Origin: Pyxicephalus adspersus
Taxonomy: Eukaryota > Chordata > Amphibia > Anura > Pyxicephalidae
Direction: 5' to 3'
NCBI RefSeq assembly: GCF_032062135.1
Contig: NC_092860.1
Span: 68,915,820-68,979,819 of the forward strand
DNA length: 64,000 bases
A model generated the notes under the pieces. That model did not search any database, was not told the DNA's origin, and saw only the letters and a program-made list of their open reading frames with translations. The position numbers were made by a program, and so were the translations under genes. Below, piece by piece: positions 22,015 through 32,286 of this stretch (positions within the stretch are counted from its first letter, which is position 1; every line of letters begins with the position of its first letter).

Positions 22015-23620
22015 CAGTTATGTTCATAAATATTTGGACAGAGACAATTTTTTTCTAATTGTAGTTCTGTACATTACCACAAATAATTTTTAATGAAACA
22101 ACTCAGATGCAGTTGAACTGCAGATATTCAGCTTTAGTTCAGTGGGTTGAACAAAAAGATTACATAAAAATGTGAGAAACTAAAGCGTTTTTTTTTTACA
22201 CAATCACATCATTTTAGGGGCTCAAAAGTAATTGGATAATTGAATCAAAGGCTATTTCATGGGCTGGTGTGGGCAATTCCTTCCTTATGTAATTATCAAT
22301 TAAGCAGATTAAAGGCCTGGAGTTGTTTTGAGGGGGGGTGCTTGTATGTGGATGCTGTAAACAGAAAACATGCCGTCAAAGGAGCAATCCATGCAGGTGA
22401 AAAAAGCCATCCATAAGCTGCAAAAACAGAAAAAAACCTACCTGAGAAATTGCTACAATATTAGGACATCATGGGAAAGAAACAAAGCACTGGTGAACTC
22501 AGCAATGCCAAAAGACCTGGACGTCCACGGAACAGTGGAATCATTTCTATGGTGAAGAGAAACCTCTTCACAACAGCCAACCAAGTGAACAACACTCTCC
22601 AGGAAGTAGGCGTATCGATATCCAAGTCTACCATAAAGAGAAGACTGCATGAAAGTAAATACAGAGGGTGCACTGCAAGGTGCAAGCCACTTATAAGCCT
22701 CAGGAATAGAAAGGCTAGATTGGACTTTGCTCAGAAACATCTAAAAAAGCCAGCACAGTTCTGGAAAAACATTCTTTGGACAGATGAAACCAAGATCAAC
22801 CTTTACCAGAATGATGGCAGGACAAAAGTATGGAGAAGGCTTGGAAAAGCTCATGATACAAAGCATACCACATTATCTGTAAACCATGGTGGAGGCAGTG
22901 TGATGGCTTGGGCATGCATGACTGCTAGTGGCACTGGGACACTAGTGTTTACCGATGATGTGACACAGGACAGAAGCAGCCGAATGAATTCTGAGGTGTT
23001 CAGAGACATACTGCCTGCTCAAATCCAGCTAAATGCAGTCAAATTGATTGGGATGCATTTCATAACACAGATGAACAATGACCCAAAACATACAGCCAAA
23101 GCAACCCAGGAGTTTATTTTTAGAGCAAAGAAGTGGAATATTATTGAATGGCCATGTCAGTCACCTGATCTGAACCCAATTGAGCCTGCATTTCACTTGT
23201 TGAAGATTAAACTTCGGACAGAATGGCCCACAAACACACAGCAACTGAAAGCCACTGCAGTAAAGGCCTGGCAGAGCATTAAATAGGAGGAAGAACAGCA
23301 TCTGGCAATGTCCATGAGTTCAAGACTACAGGCTGTGATTGCCAGCAAAGGGTTTTCAACCAAGTATTAGAAATGAAGATTTTATTTTCAGCTTTTTAAT
23401 TTTTCCAATTACTTTTGAGCCCCTGAAATGAAGTGATTGTGTAAAAAAAGGCTTTAGTTCCTCACATTTTTATGTAATCTTTTTGTTCAACCCACTGAAT
23501 AAAAGCTGAAAGTCTGCAGTTCAACTGCATCTTATTTGTTTATTTAAAATTATTTGTGGTAATTTACAGAACCAAAATTAGAAAAAGTTGTCTCTGTCCA
23601 AACATTTATGGACCTAACTG
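22015..23620 (+). mobile_element. Tc1-type DNA transposon (Tc1-A), both ends present
   Basis: The inverted termini start CAGTTATGTTCATAAATATT at 22015 and end with the complement (AAACATTTATGGACCTAACTG) at 23620. They are flanked by TA duplications (22013-22014 and 23621-23622). A second terminal pairing lies inside at about 22090-22220 and 23410-23540 (GATGCAGTTGAACTGCAG and its counterpart), giving long inverted repeats with internal repeats as in IR/DR Tc1 elements. It is 1606 bp long, a normal Tc1 size. Confidence 0.9.
22370..23286 (+). pseudogene. Tc1 transposase with mutated catalytic Asp
   Basis: The N-terminal HTH block (22370-22480, VKKAIHKLQKQKKTYL) is followed by a frame change. 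The main frame (22471-23286) carries the GRPR linker, the second HTH (ANQVNNTLQEVGVSISKSTI) and the DDE domain: W-T-D-E-T-K (Asp codon 22783-22785), GGGSVMAWACM, M-N-N-D-P-K-H and S-P-D-L-N-P-I-E (Glu codon 23182-23184). In active Tc1 enzymes the second catalytic residue is the first Asp of D-N-D-P-K-H; here it is Asn (AAC at 23074-23076). One extra residue lies between the second catalytic site and the Glu. Part of the first HTH, present in the Tc1-C copy at about 46827-46860, is deleted here. Confidence 0.9.
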
Positions 23621-23693
23621 TATTAAAAAAGTCACAGAGTGTGTCCCCGGAGTCATAAATCTTTTTCTAGGCTCTTCAGTGTAAGGGATATAT

Positions 23694-23737
23694 AAAGGGT
23701 TTTCCAAAAATATAAAAATGAAAGATTGTCTTCATCA
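23694..23737 (+). repeat. Sliver of CR1-type LINE
   Basis: TTCCAAAAATATAAAAATGA and TTCATCATGT match 14860-14895 of the CR1 copy. Only about 44 bp remain, directly before a gypsy fragment. Confidence 0.4.
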
Positions 23738-25025
23738 TGTCACGGCAGACGCCACGAATACTCAGGAGAGTGGGGCTTCTGTGCATGTTTGGCAGAGGTG
23801 TAAGCCAAGGTGCAGAGTTTAAGGAACCACCTGGTTTTCACCAGAGCACCCCACCGTTCAGATGGCAGACTAAACTTCAGGAGATCAAAAGCATTAGGGC
23901 CTCTTCAGGGCAAGATTTGCAGTAGGCCCCCTTCTTGGTAAGCACAGTGAAGTAGTCTTTGATAAACTGCCTGTAATAATTAGCAAATCCAAGAAACCTT
24001 TGAGTTGCTTTCAGTCCTGGTGGAAATGGCCATTTCAAGACAGCGGAAACCTTTTCTGGGTCCATACGTAAACCCTGGTTACAGATGTGAAATTCCAAAA
24101 AAGGAGCTCAAAAAGACACTTCTCTAATTTGGCATAAAGTCTATTGTCTCAGGGGGGTAGTAACACTGTCTTCACGATGAGTTGGAAGGTCCCTTAAAAA
24201 GATCAGTATGTCATCCAAGTATACAACAACACAAATGTGGAGAAGATCGCGGAAAATATTAATAACCAAGTTCTGGAATACTGCAGGGCATTACAAAGTC
24301 CAAATGGCATGACTCATAGAGACAATTTCAAATGTTGAAAAGAGTTTTCCATTCATTTAATGCGAATGAGGTTGTATGCTCCACGCAGGTCTAGTTTCAT
24401 GAAAACAGTAGCACCCTAAATGCAATCAAACAGTTCAGAAATCAGAGGCAAGGGGTAACTATATGATTTTGTTAAGCCCGTAGTAGTTTATACAGGCATG
24501 CAGGAAGCCATCCTTTTTACTGACAAAGAGGAAGCCAGCACCAGCAGGTGAAAGACCTGCAGATGAAACCCTGTTCAAGGCTGTTTTTGATGTATTCTGA
24601 TATAGCTAGGATCTCCAGCCTAGACAAGGAGGTGTGGTCCCAGGCAAGAGTTCAATGGAACAGTGGTAAGGACGATGGGGCAGCAGGGACTCAGCCTGTC
24701 GCTTAGAAAAAACATCCATAAAATCCCTGTAGGGGTGAGGAAGGGCAGACAAAGAAGCAGGTTCAGTCACACAAATAAATAACACTGGTTCCACCTTCAG
24801 AAGGCAAGAGAGAGATGTCCCCAGAAACCCAATCTATGATTGGAAAGTGTTGACAGAGCCATGGCATGCCAGCAGGAGCTGATTGACCAGGTTGGGCATC
24901 ACCAGAAAATCTAAGGTTTTAAAATGGAGGTCACCAACTCGTAAGGAAAGGGACCTGGTCTTGTAGCAAATAGGCTTAGGGATGACCGTACCATTGACTA
25001 CAGCATAGAATATATTGACAGTATT
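23737..25025 (-). mobile_element. Ty3/gypsy chromovirus fragment (Gypsy-D), LTR piece plus PR-RT
   Basis: On the minus strand the order is protease tail (25020 to about 24800), a PR-RT linker, RT with its YxDD region near 24215, and the RT-RNase H junction (24098 to 23877). The first 140 bp (23737-23880) resemble chromovirus LTR text (GGTTTTCACCAGAGC), joined directly to RT-RNase H sequence, which implies a large deletion of RNase H, integrase and chromodomain. The left end touches a CR1 sliver and the right end touches the possible CYLC-family terminal fragment. Confidence 0.7.
23877..25020 (-). pseudogene. Gypsy-D protease and reverse transcriptase relics
   Basis: Recognisable pieces: protease C-terminal part with AVVNGTVIPKPI and LDFLVMPNLVNQLLL (about 25010-24860); the linker frame with [20 protein letters not shown] (24606-24794), which is the D-V-F-x-K-x-x-A-x-x-L-P-P-H-R-P-Y signature just before RT; decayed RT core (24120-24600); and GLRMDPEKVSAVLKWPFPPG followed by RFLGFANYYRQFI (23877-24098), the RT-RNase H connection. 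The protease active-site Asp is not within the preserved part. Many frame changes. Confidence 0.75.
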
Positions 25026-25247
25026 TCAAAAATGTAATTTTGTATACGTAGGCATATCTAGTTTAATTTTGCTTAATTTTCATGTTTCATTAGTTTTCTA
25101 TAAGGGTATTATTGAGGTAATTATTTCAAAAACTAGAGCCATTCTAGCAAAACCAACACCAAATTTAGAATCTGTTCATCAAACATAACCTAAAATGACT
25201 TTAATCTGTTTGGCAAGAAAATGTTGTTGACCAGTGTAATTGTTGTT
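25025..25247 (-). mobile_element. Possible terminal fragment of the CYLC family
   Basis: It ends on the plus strand with GACCAGTGTAATT (25233-25245). Read in complement this gives AATTACACTGGTCAAC, which shares ATTACACTGG and a following AAC with the outer end of the 5091 copy. If the latter is the 3' end, this may be the 5' terminal inverted repeat of a related element. No coding sequence is present. The link rests on about a dozen bases. Confidence 0.35.
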
Positions 25248-25267
25248 ATAATTGTAGATCTCCTCTT

Positions 25268-25306
25268 CCTGAGGAAGCGGGCTGTGTTCCCGGGAAACGC
25301 GTAGCA
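25268..25306 (+). ncRNA. Hammerhead-ribozyme-like motif
   Basis: CTGAGGA at 25269-25275 and GAAAC at 25294-25298 are separated by GCGGG...CCCGG, which can form a short stem II, and are followed by GCGTAGCAG. Hammerhead cores read CTGANGA - stem II - GAAAC. Such motifs are known from terminal repeats of Penelope-like elements. The cleavage-site strand of helices I and III was not located, so activity is unproven. Confidence 0.4.
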
Positions 25307-25316
25307 GTTTGAAATA

Positions 25317-25670
25317 CCGTGTTTCCCCGATTATAAGGCATCCCCATCAAATAAGCCACCCCCAATTTTTGCTAAAATAATTAAAATAAGGCACTCACCC
25401 GCGAATAAGACATCCTCCGATACCTGATACTGTGTGTGTCACCTCGATGCTGGCTGCAGTGCAGAGCGAAACTGAAAGTAACAAGCCGGCACACTCCTCC
25501 CGTGATTCTGCACCAGGAAGCAAGCTGCTGATCCCTGCCCTAACGGAGTTACCCGGCCCGATCAGAAGGGGAAAATAATGGCACATGAGTGATCAGAAGG
25601 GGAATATGAATGGCACATGAGTGATCAGAAGGGGAAAATCAATGGCACAGAGTGATCAGAAGTGATTCAT
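25317..25670 (+). mobile_element. MITE with ACCGTGTTTCCCCG end, 5' part
   Basis: It starts ACCGTGTTTCCCCGATTATA, the same terminus as the full copy at 40107-40790. It also shares an internal stretch around TGATCAGAAGGGGAA (here 25558-25670; complement at about 40240-40265). The opposite terminus is missing: the element runs into a piggyBac-type repeat. Confidence 0.6.
25558..25670. repeat. Tandem repeat of about 33 bp in the MITE
   Basis: TGATCAGAAGGGGAA recurs at 25590, 25624 and (shortened) 25655, after a first partial copy at 25558. The intervening text is AATGGCACATGAG. Confidence 0.7.
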
Positions 25671-26079
25671 TTTCGCTGTCTAATGACAAATTCCTGGGGG
25701 GGATGCCAGCGGTAAAACGCTGCTGGCATCACCCCCGGAATTTACTATTGCTGATCGCACCACCAGTTAGATGTGATGCACCATGCAGAAATCCTGCATG
25801 GTGCATTGCATCTAACTGCGGATGTGAGCAGCGGCGTTGCCGGGACCCGGGCGGCATTTAAAAGCAGATTACTCAGTAATCTGCTTTTAAATTTCCTGCC
25901 CAGCCATGCCCCCTGACAGACAGGTGCCCTGGCATCACAGCAGGATCGTCCGATGGCCGCTGGAGTGCAGGGCACAGGTAAGGGAGGCTTCTAAAGTTAC
26001 CGAGTGTGACTCGGGGTTACAGCTTTTTGCAAGTTTTTCCACCCCGAGTCACCCTGGGGATTACCGCTAGGGAGGTTAA
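25670..26079. mobile_element. piggyBac-type MITE with nested palindromes
   Basis: The right end, TTACCGCTAGGGAGGTTAA, closes with TTAA at 26076-26079. The subterminal block GTGTGACTCGGGGTTA / CCACCCCGAGTCACCC (26006-26054) forms a hairpin. Further palindromes are TGCCAGCGG...CTGCTGGCA (25705-25729), a pair centred near 25794 (GATGCACCATGCAG) and AAAAGCAGATTACTCAGTAA at about 25858-25891. No ORF. The left end is not resolved. The right TTAA lies in the RNase H relic of Gypsy-C. Confidence 0.6.
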
Positions 26080-26129
26080 GAAGGCTGGTTCCACTTCAGT
26101 ATTCATCTTCTCAAAGGAACCCGGTCAAT

Positions 26130-27284
26130 AGGTTAACAGTAAGTTAAATTCTGAGAAAAAAATCGGATCGGCTTCAGCCCAAGGGGTTGTGACCAGTCTA
26201 GGACAGCTGTAAGTTTGGCAGGGTCTGTCTGCAAACCCTCAGCAGACACTCTATAGCCCAGGAACAGGACTCCAGAGCGCTAAGAGGCATTAATCCGCCT
26301 TAGCATACAGTCTGTTTTGCCGAAACCGTTGCAAGACCCTTTTTACATGGTCTCGATAAGATGGTAGATCCCTAGCGTACACCAGAATATCACCCAAATA
26401 GACAATCACCTAGACATATAGTAGATCCCAGAAGACGTCATTCATAAAATCTTGGAATACTGCAGGGGCATTGCAGAGCCCCTGTGCATAACCAGGTATT
26501 CATAGTGGCCATCTCGGGTATTGAAAGCTGTCTTCCATTCGTCACCCTCGCGGAATTGAATTAAATTGTAGGCACCCCCCAAATCTAGCTTGGTGAAGAC
26601 AGATGCTCTTTGGAGACGGTCAAATAATTTAGAGATCAGAGGCAAGGGATACTTATTTTTGATGATGATCTTGTTCAAACCTCTATAATCAATGCAGGGG
26701 TGTAAGGAACCATCCTTTTTCTGGACAAAGAAGAATCCAGCCCCCGCTGGGTAAGAAGACTTAAGAATGAAGCCCCTCACCAAATTCTCTTGAATGTATT
26801 CGGACATGGCTTTAGTCTCTGGAATAGAGAGAGGATAGACTCTGCCACGAGGAGGAGAAGCACCAGGGAGCATTAGCTCAATCATAAGGGTGATTCTGTG
26901 GTACAGTCTCAGCCTACTTTTTGCAAAAAACATTCATAAATACCCAGTATTGTTTGGGTAGCCCAGGGACAGGGCATGTGGCTGAGGAGCAAACCTGCGG
27001 GACAGGAAAGATTTTAGAAAGGTTCTCCTAAAAGCATGTGCTGTTCCACGACAGTATGTTTCCAGTGCTCTTTACAATGATGGGGGCATGTTTGCGTAAC
27101 CATGGCAACCCCAACAAAACAGAATGAATAATCTTAGGAACCACCAACAAAGAAATGGACTCAGTGTGCAGGGCCCAAAGTTTCATGGAGAATGGCACGG
27201 TGGCATGCTAGATGTATTCAGGTAGAGCAGTACCATTAACCACAGAGATGACTATAGGCTTGGATAGGGGCACCACAGGAATGT
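26130..27284 (-). pseudogene. Gypsy-C protease C-terminus and reverse transcriptase
   Basis: NIPVVPLSKPIVISVVNGTA and [14 protein letters not shown] (27284 to about 27090) continue the protease. The frame at 26442-26933 holds the RT finger region: [44 protein letters not shown] and [14 protein letters not shown] with the motif A Asp. The motif B segment is altered ([15 protein letters not shown] for the usual [13 protein letters not shown], a frame shift). The YLDD area reads YLGDILVYA (Gly for Asp) at about 26397. Further stops follow. The RT copies RNA into cDNA inside virus-like particles in intact relatives. Confidence 0.85.
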
Positions 27285-27730
27285 TACAGTGAGGGAAAGA
27301 AGTATTTGATCCCCTACTGATTTTGTGCGTTTGCCCTCTGACAAAGAAATGACCAGTCTATAGTTGAAATGGTTGGTGTATTGTAGCTGTGAGAGACAGA
27401 ATTACAACAAAAGATCCCTCAAAAACCCAGTGCTCAAAAGTCTGAGCATGATGTGCATTGTAATGGGTGAAATAAGAATTTGATCCCCAATCAACAAGCA
27501 AGATTTCAAGCTCCCAGGTGTCTTCACTGTATGCAAGTAACGAGCTGAGATTAGGAGCACCCTCTGTAAGGGAGTGCTCCTATTCCAAGCTTGTTACAGT
27601 ACCTGTATAAAAGACACCTGTTCTGACTGCTGCTAGGACCCATCTTTTCAAGCTGTACGATCTAGCATACCAATGCCACCGGGATCGTTTCCGCAAATTA
27701 ATTTACCAGTATGGGGATAAATGTGGCCGA

Positions 27731-30385
27731 TTGTTAGCACGGGGCTTACACTCTCGCACTTCTACTACTTATATCCCTTCTATCCAGACTGCTAAAGGCG
27801 GCTTGACATCCATCCCTAAGGAGATCTTGCAAACTTTTAAGAATTATTATGCCGATCTCTATCAAATCCGTTCTACCCATGCAAGTCCGTCCTCTCTACA
27901 AGATTATATAACCAAAACAGCCCTTCCAACGTTAGATTCTGAGGTGGTATCGCAACTGGAGACCCCGTTTTCTGAGGAGGAGGTCTCTGCCGCTTTATGT
28001 GCTACACCGACAGGGAAAAGCCCTGGCCCTGATGGCTTTACTCCGCGGTTTTATAAACTCCATGCCCTTAATCTTGTTCCCTTCATGACTAGGGTGTTTT
28101 CTTCCATATCCGTCGACACGCCGTTTGCTCCACAGAGTTTGGAAGCTCATATTACGGTCCTTCCTAAGCCTGGCAAAGACCATACTGTTTGCTTTAATTA
28201 TAGACCCATATCATTGATTAATGTTGATGCAAATTTTTTTCTAAATTGATTGCCAATAGGTTATCCCCTTATATGCCCTTGTTGATTCATCTGGATCAAA
28301 CTGGGTTTATCTATGGAAGGGACAATACTATTAAGACTATACTGCTGACCCAATTTGCTAAGTCTACTGGTACTCCTATGTGCCTGCTGTCCATTGACAC
28401 TGAAAAGGCCTTTGATAGGGTTTGTTGGGAGTTTATGTACCCAGCGTTACGTCAGGTAGGCCTGGGCCCCAATATGGTCTCTAGAATTGCTGCATTGTAT
28501 TCCTCACCCAGGTCCCGGGTGCGGGTTAACGGCACCCTCTCTGACTCTTTTCAAATCGGTAACGAGACAGGGGTGTCCTCTTTCCCCATTGCTTTACGCC
28601 CTAGTTATGAAACATTTGGCTGTAGCTTTGCGTAACAATCCGGATGTTAAATGGATCAAGCTACGCGATACCCATTATAAACTCTCCTTATATGCAGATG
28701 ATCTTTTACTATATATAACATCCCCTCATGTGACGATACCTTCGGTACTGAAGGAATTTGACGAATTCGGATCACTTAGCAATTTCAAGGTAAACTACTC
28801 CAAATCCGAACTTCTAAATGTTACCTTAAACTCGACGCAAATGTCCACTATACACAATAATATGTCCTTTCAGGTTTGTCCTACTGCCATTAAGTATTTG
28901 GGTATAATGATACCATCGGACCCTTCTGCTTTGTTCTCACTTAATTATTCCACTGTATATAGTAAAATTCAATCCGACCTTCAGAAATATGACTCCCTGC
29001 CTCTTTCCTGGTTAGCTCGCATAAACACTCTAAAAATGGATATTGTCCCCAGATTGGTATATATATTCCAAACGGTTCCCATATTTTTACCAACTGCATA
29101 TCTGCGTAAAATACATAGGTTGTTTTTAGAATTTCTATGGAATAAGAAGCGCCCCAGATTGGCATTCGGCGAACTGGTTAAACCTAAATGTAGAGGAGGT
29201 GTGGGGGCCCCTGATATTGTTTCCTACTATAGAGCATCAGTCTTAGTGCGCCTGACAGACTGGTTTCATAGTCGGGAGTTGAAAGAATGGGTGCTGCTGG
29301 AAGAATTTATGTCCCCAGTGAGTCTCCGGTCTCTGCCTTGGGTGGACCGGTCATTAATACGGCTGTCTTCCTCCATACCTCCACTTTCTATGGACTTATT
29401 ACGTATATGGGATATTCTCCTTAGATCGGGCAAATTGTCTACGAGACCGGGGCCCATGACACCATTTTTCGATAACCCAGCATTTCCACCGGCATTGAGG
29501 GCCAAATTCTTATCCTGGTCCACCTCCGAACACCGTCACCTAAAGGATATAGTTCATAATGGGCGGGTTCCCCCTTTATCCTCCCTAGACATTACATACA
29601 GAAGTAAGTTACTATCTTGGCTTTCATACAAGCAATTAATGTCTTTTGTGGCTTCTTTTACTGATCCATCCTTACTACACAGAAATTTGATGGAATTCGA
29701 GCAATTAGTTAGCTCACCTTCTCGCCCTCCCCATGTTGTCTCAAGGCTATATGAGCTACTCACACAAAATCCTGAAGCTATAGCCCCTATATACACCAGA
29801 TACTGGGAGAGGGATTTGGCCAGTCCCATAACTGGAGACGACTGGGAAACTCCATTTACCCTCACACACAAGATGGCACTGACTTGTAAGGCCCAGGAGG
29901 TTAACTATAAAATCTTGTCTAGGTGGTATTGTTGTCCAGTGGATATGCATAGAATTACTCCCACAAACTCGGACCGCTGTTGGCGATGTTTGTCGCATAG
30001 GGGGACAATGCTTCATATTTGGTGGGAATGCTCAAAGATATATTGTTTCTGGGATCTGATTATTCAGATATTTAATGAATGCTCCGGTTCTACAGTGCCC
30101 AATACCCCTAACCTGGCTCTTTTATCCATGATACCGGGCTCGCTTAAAAGTATTAAAAGAGGTGCCCTACGGCATTTTCTTGCCGCGGCTAGGGTCCTTA
30201 TCCCGAGATTATGGAGGCAGTCTGTTGCTCCTTCTATAGCTGACTGGGTATCCGAACTAGAAAAAATCCGTCATATGGAAATGCTAGTGGCGGAAGATGA
30301 GGATAGGATGGAACAATTTAAAATAGTTTGGTCTACGTGGGATTGGATTAAAGAATCTCCCCGATTCCAAATGTATTTACCTTAA
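27731..30385 (+). pseudogene. L1-type ORF2 protein, RT to C-terminal CCHC, two frameshifts
   Basis: The first frame (27731-28249) holds PTGKSPGPDGFTPRFYK and HITVLPKPGKD with NYRPISLINVDA. A shift leads to 28246-28635 with DQTGFIYGRD and SIDTEKAFDRVCWEFM (motif A Asp). A second shift near 28575 leads to the long frame 28487-30385 with GCPLSPLLYALVM, LSLYADDLLLYI (YADD at 28691-28702), IKYLGIMIPSD and the C-terminal Cys motif C-W-R-C-x8-H-x4-C (TGT codon at 29978). The enzyme makes cDNA directly at the nicked target. The third frame is open for 632 codons, which points to a fairly recent insertion. L1 versus Tx1 clade is not decided, but the wording differs from the Tx1-like copy at 47-50 kb. 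Confidence 0.9.
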
Positions 30386-30395
30386 TGCTCTAGTA

Positions 30396-30691
30396 CAGTG
30401 TTTTTCAACCGCTGTTCCGCGGCACACTAGTGTGCCTTGAGAGATCTTCGGGTGTACCGTGGGAAATTATCCAATTTCAGTTAATTGGTCCCAAAATGAT
30501 TTATTTACTGCAAAAAATTTGTCTTCATTTGTCTATACCAGCGATGTATAGTGATAGGCAGAACCAAAAAAAACTCTTCCACTAGATGGCAGCAGGTAGC
30601 TAATTTACGTGTCTGACTTTTTGGTGGTGTTCCGTGGGATTTTTCTAATTGTAAAATATGTGCCGCGACTAAGAAAGGTTGGGAAACACTG
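30396..30691. mobile_element. hAT-type MITE with perfect 8-bp TSD
   Basis: The ends CAGTGTTTTTCAACC (30396) and GGTTGGGAAACACTG (30691) are inverted repeats. CTCTAGTA flanks both sides (30388-30395, 30692-30699). An 8-bp duplication and a CAG start are diagnostic of hAT transposases. It is 296 bp, non-coding, and inserted 10 bp past the L1 ORF2 stop codon. Confidence 0.95.
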
Positions 30692-31221
30692 CTCTAGTAT
30701 ATTTGCTCCTGCACTATTTCTGTATTTTTTTGTATTAAGGGCTTTCTCATCTTTTCTCCAACCTTGGGTGGTGCTTATCCTCTTTCCCCCTTCCCTTCCC
30801 AACCCCCTTCCTTGGGCTGCAATGTTCTTTTTATTATTGTTTATTGTTTCTTCTTGTTAAAAGATGTTTACACAAGTATATAGCGATATATGCGGCTTAA
30901 GATTGTTAGAGTATTACTTATGTTATATACCTCTATGAGTGTTTTTATTAACTTCTGTATAATTGTGTTGCTCTGTTTTATTCTGGTTCATGTAGGTTTT
31001 GACAGATTATTGCTACGTATCAGAGTATATGGTATATTTAAGATGTGTATTTTACGCTCATATGAAGCCAATGCCGTTACGGGTTAGTAAGATTCCTGTG
31101 TTTTATGTTTTAATGTTTTCTATGTATGTTTGTCTACTTTTCTTTGAAAACTCAAAAAACTGATTGACACAAAAAGACACCTGTTCACAGAAGCAATCAA
31201 TCAGATTCCAAACTAGCCGCC

Positions 31222-31587
31222 ATGGCCAAGAAAAAAAAGCGGTCTAAGGATGTCAGGGACGAGACTGTAGACCTACACAAGGCTGGACTGGGCTACAAGA
31301 CTATCGCCATGCAGCTTGGTGAGAAGGTGACAACAGTTGGCGCGATAATTCGCAAATGGAAAAAACACAAAATAACTGTCAATCTCCCTCGGTCTGGGGC
31401 TTCATGCACGATCCCCCCTTGTGGAGTTGCAATGATCATGTGAATGGTGACAAAGCAATAAAGACATAATCTCAGGGCAGCTGGGACCATAGTCACCAAG
31501 AAAACAATTGGTAACACACTGCGCCGTGAAGGCCTGAAATCTTGCAGAGCCCGCAAGGTCCCCCTGCTGAAGACAGCACATGTACAG
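31222..31587 (+). pseudogene. Tc1-B transposase N-terminal part
   Basis: The ATG at 31222 opens a frame with [20 protein letters not shown], a paired-type HTH ([20 protein letters not shown]) and [19 protein letters not shown], the usual run into the G-R-P-R-linker; the linker itself is degraded. The text to 31587 continues in other frames as the second HTH region (KKTIGNTLRREGLKSCRARK-like). It is cut at 31587 by Gypsy-B. The start is placed because the region upstream has the conserved Tc1 leader. Confidence 0.8.
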
Positions 31588-32274
31588 TGTCATAGTCTCC
31601 CACAAGTCCTGGTCACCTGTGCCTCTTTCTTGCTCACCTTCCTTGCAGCCCCCTGCTGCCAGCACCATCTCTGCCTCTGGCTCCAACACTCTGATTACTT
31701 CGTGCTCAAAGTCAGGTGATTCTCTCAGCTGCTCCTCTGCTTCAGAGAACCAGAGTATTCTGCAAACACGCTCCCTCTGCTGGCCAGCATCTAAATAACA
31801 CCTGAGACCATCCCAGCAACAGCACTCCCTCTGCTGGTAGGATTGATGTCTGCGGCTCACTTGATCCACACCCATCTCCCCTTCCTAAGGAAGTGACCTG
31901 GCAACAGGAAGTTGGCTGAACAATGAGTTCCTTTGGCTCTGCTTCCAGGTTACTGTTGTTTATCTCTATTGTTCCTGGTACTCTGTGTTCCGACCCCGGC
32001 TCATTTCTGACTACACCTGCTTGCTGCCCGTCCTGACCTCTTGGCTGTTTCCTGACCATCCTTGTTTGTACTACGCTTCAGTCCCTGCTTGTTGGCAGTC
32101 ATTGTCTTGGCGGGCACGAGTGCCACAACTTGACAGTAGCTTGCGCACAACATCCTCCCGTCTAGAGACTCTGGAGGAGACCGACTTACTGCTTAGACCC
32201 TGCGCCCCGTGAACATCTCCACCCTCAAAGGGTGACACAGTGGGTCCACCACTTTGCCTTGTGGAGCCGTGACA
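31588..32274 (+). repeat. Gypsy-B 5' LTR
   Basis: It starts TGTCATAG and ends CCGTGACA, so the termini TGTCA/TGACA are inverted. It is 687 bp long and abuts the TACAG target copy on the left and the 12-base leader GTTGTTCAGGCC on the right. Confidence 0.85.
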
Positions 32275-32286
32275 GTTGTTCAGGCC

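Larger units (their letters stand above)
27624..31171 (+). mobile_element. L1-type LINE, 5'-truncated, with 15-bp TSD
   Basis: It is flanked by perfect copies of AAAAGACACCTGTTC (27609-27623 and 31172-31186), which also belong to the interrupted Tc1-B text. It begins just upstream of the RT region, so ORF1 and the AP endonuclease are lost by 5' truncation. The 3' end is AAAACTCAAAAAACTGATTG-like rather than a pure poly-A. The 3' untranslated part carries a hAT MITE. Confidence 0.85.

Noticed and set aside
26442..27284. Treating 26080-27284 and 36946-39038 as two different gypsy fragments
   Set aside because: The codons join perfectly across the Tc1-B insertion and its TA duplication, so they are one element.
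27538..27600. GGAGCACCCTCTGTAAGGGAGTGCTCC hairpin as a terminator or attenuator
   Set aside because: It lies in the untranslated leader of Tc1-B in a eukaryotic context, so a bacterial-type terminator makes no sense; it is a small inverted repeat of that Tc1 family.
31402..32059. Minus-strand ORFs across the Gypsy-B LTR (157 and 105 residues)
   Set aside because: They cross the Tc1-LTR boundary and contain no motif, so they are chance ORFs.
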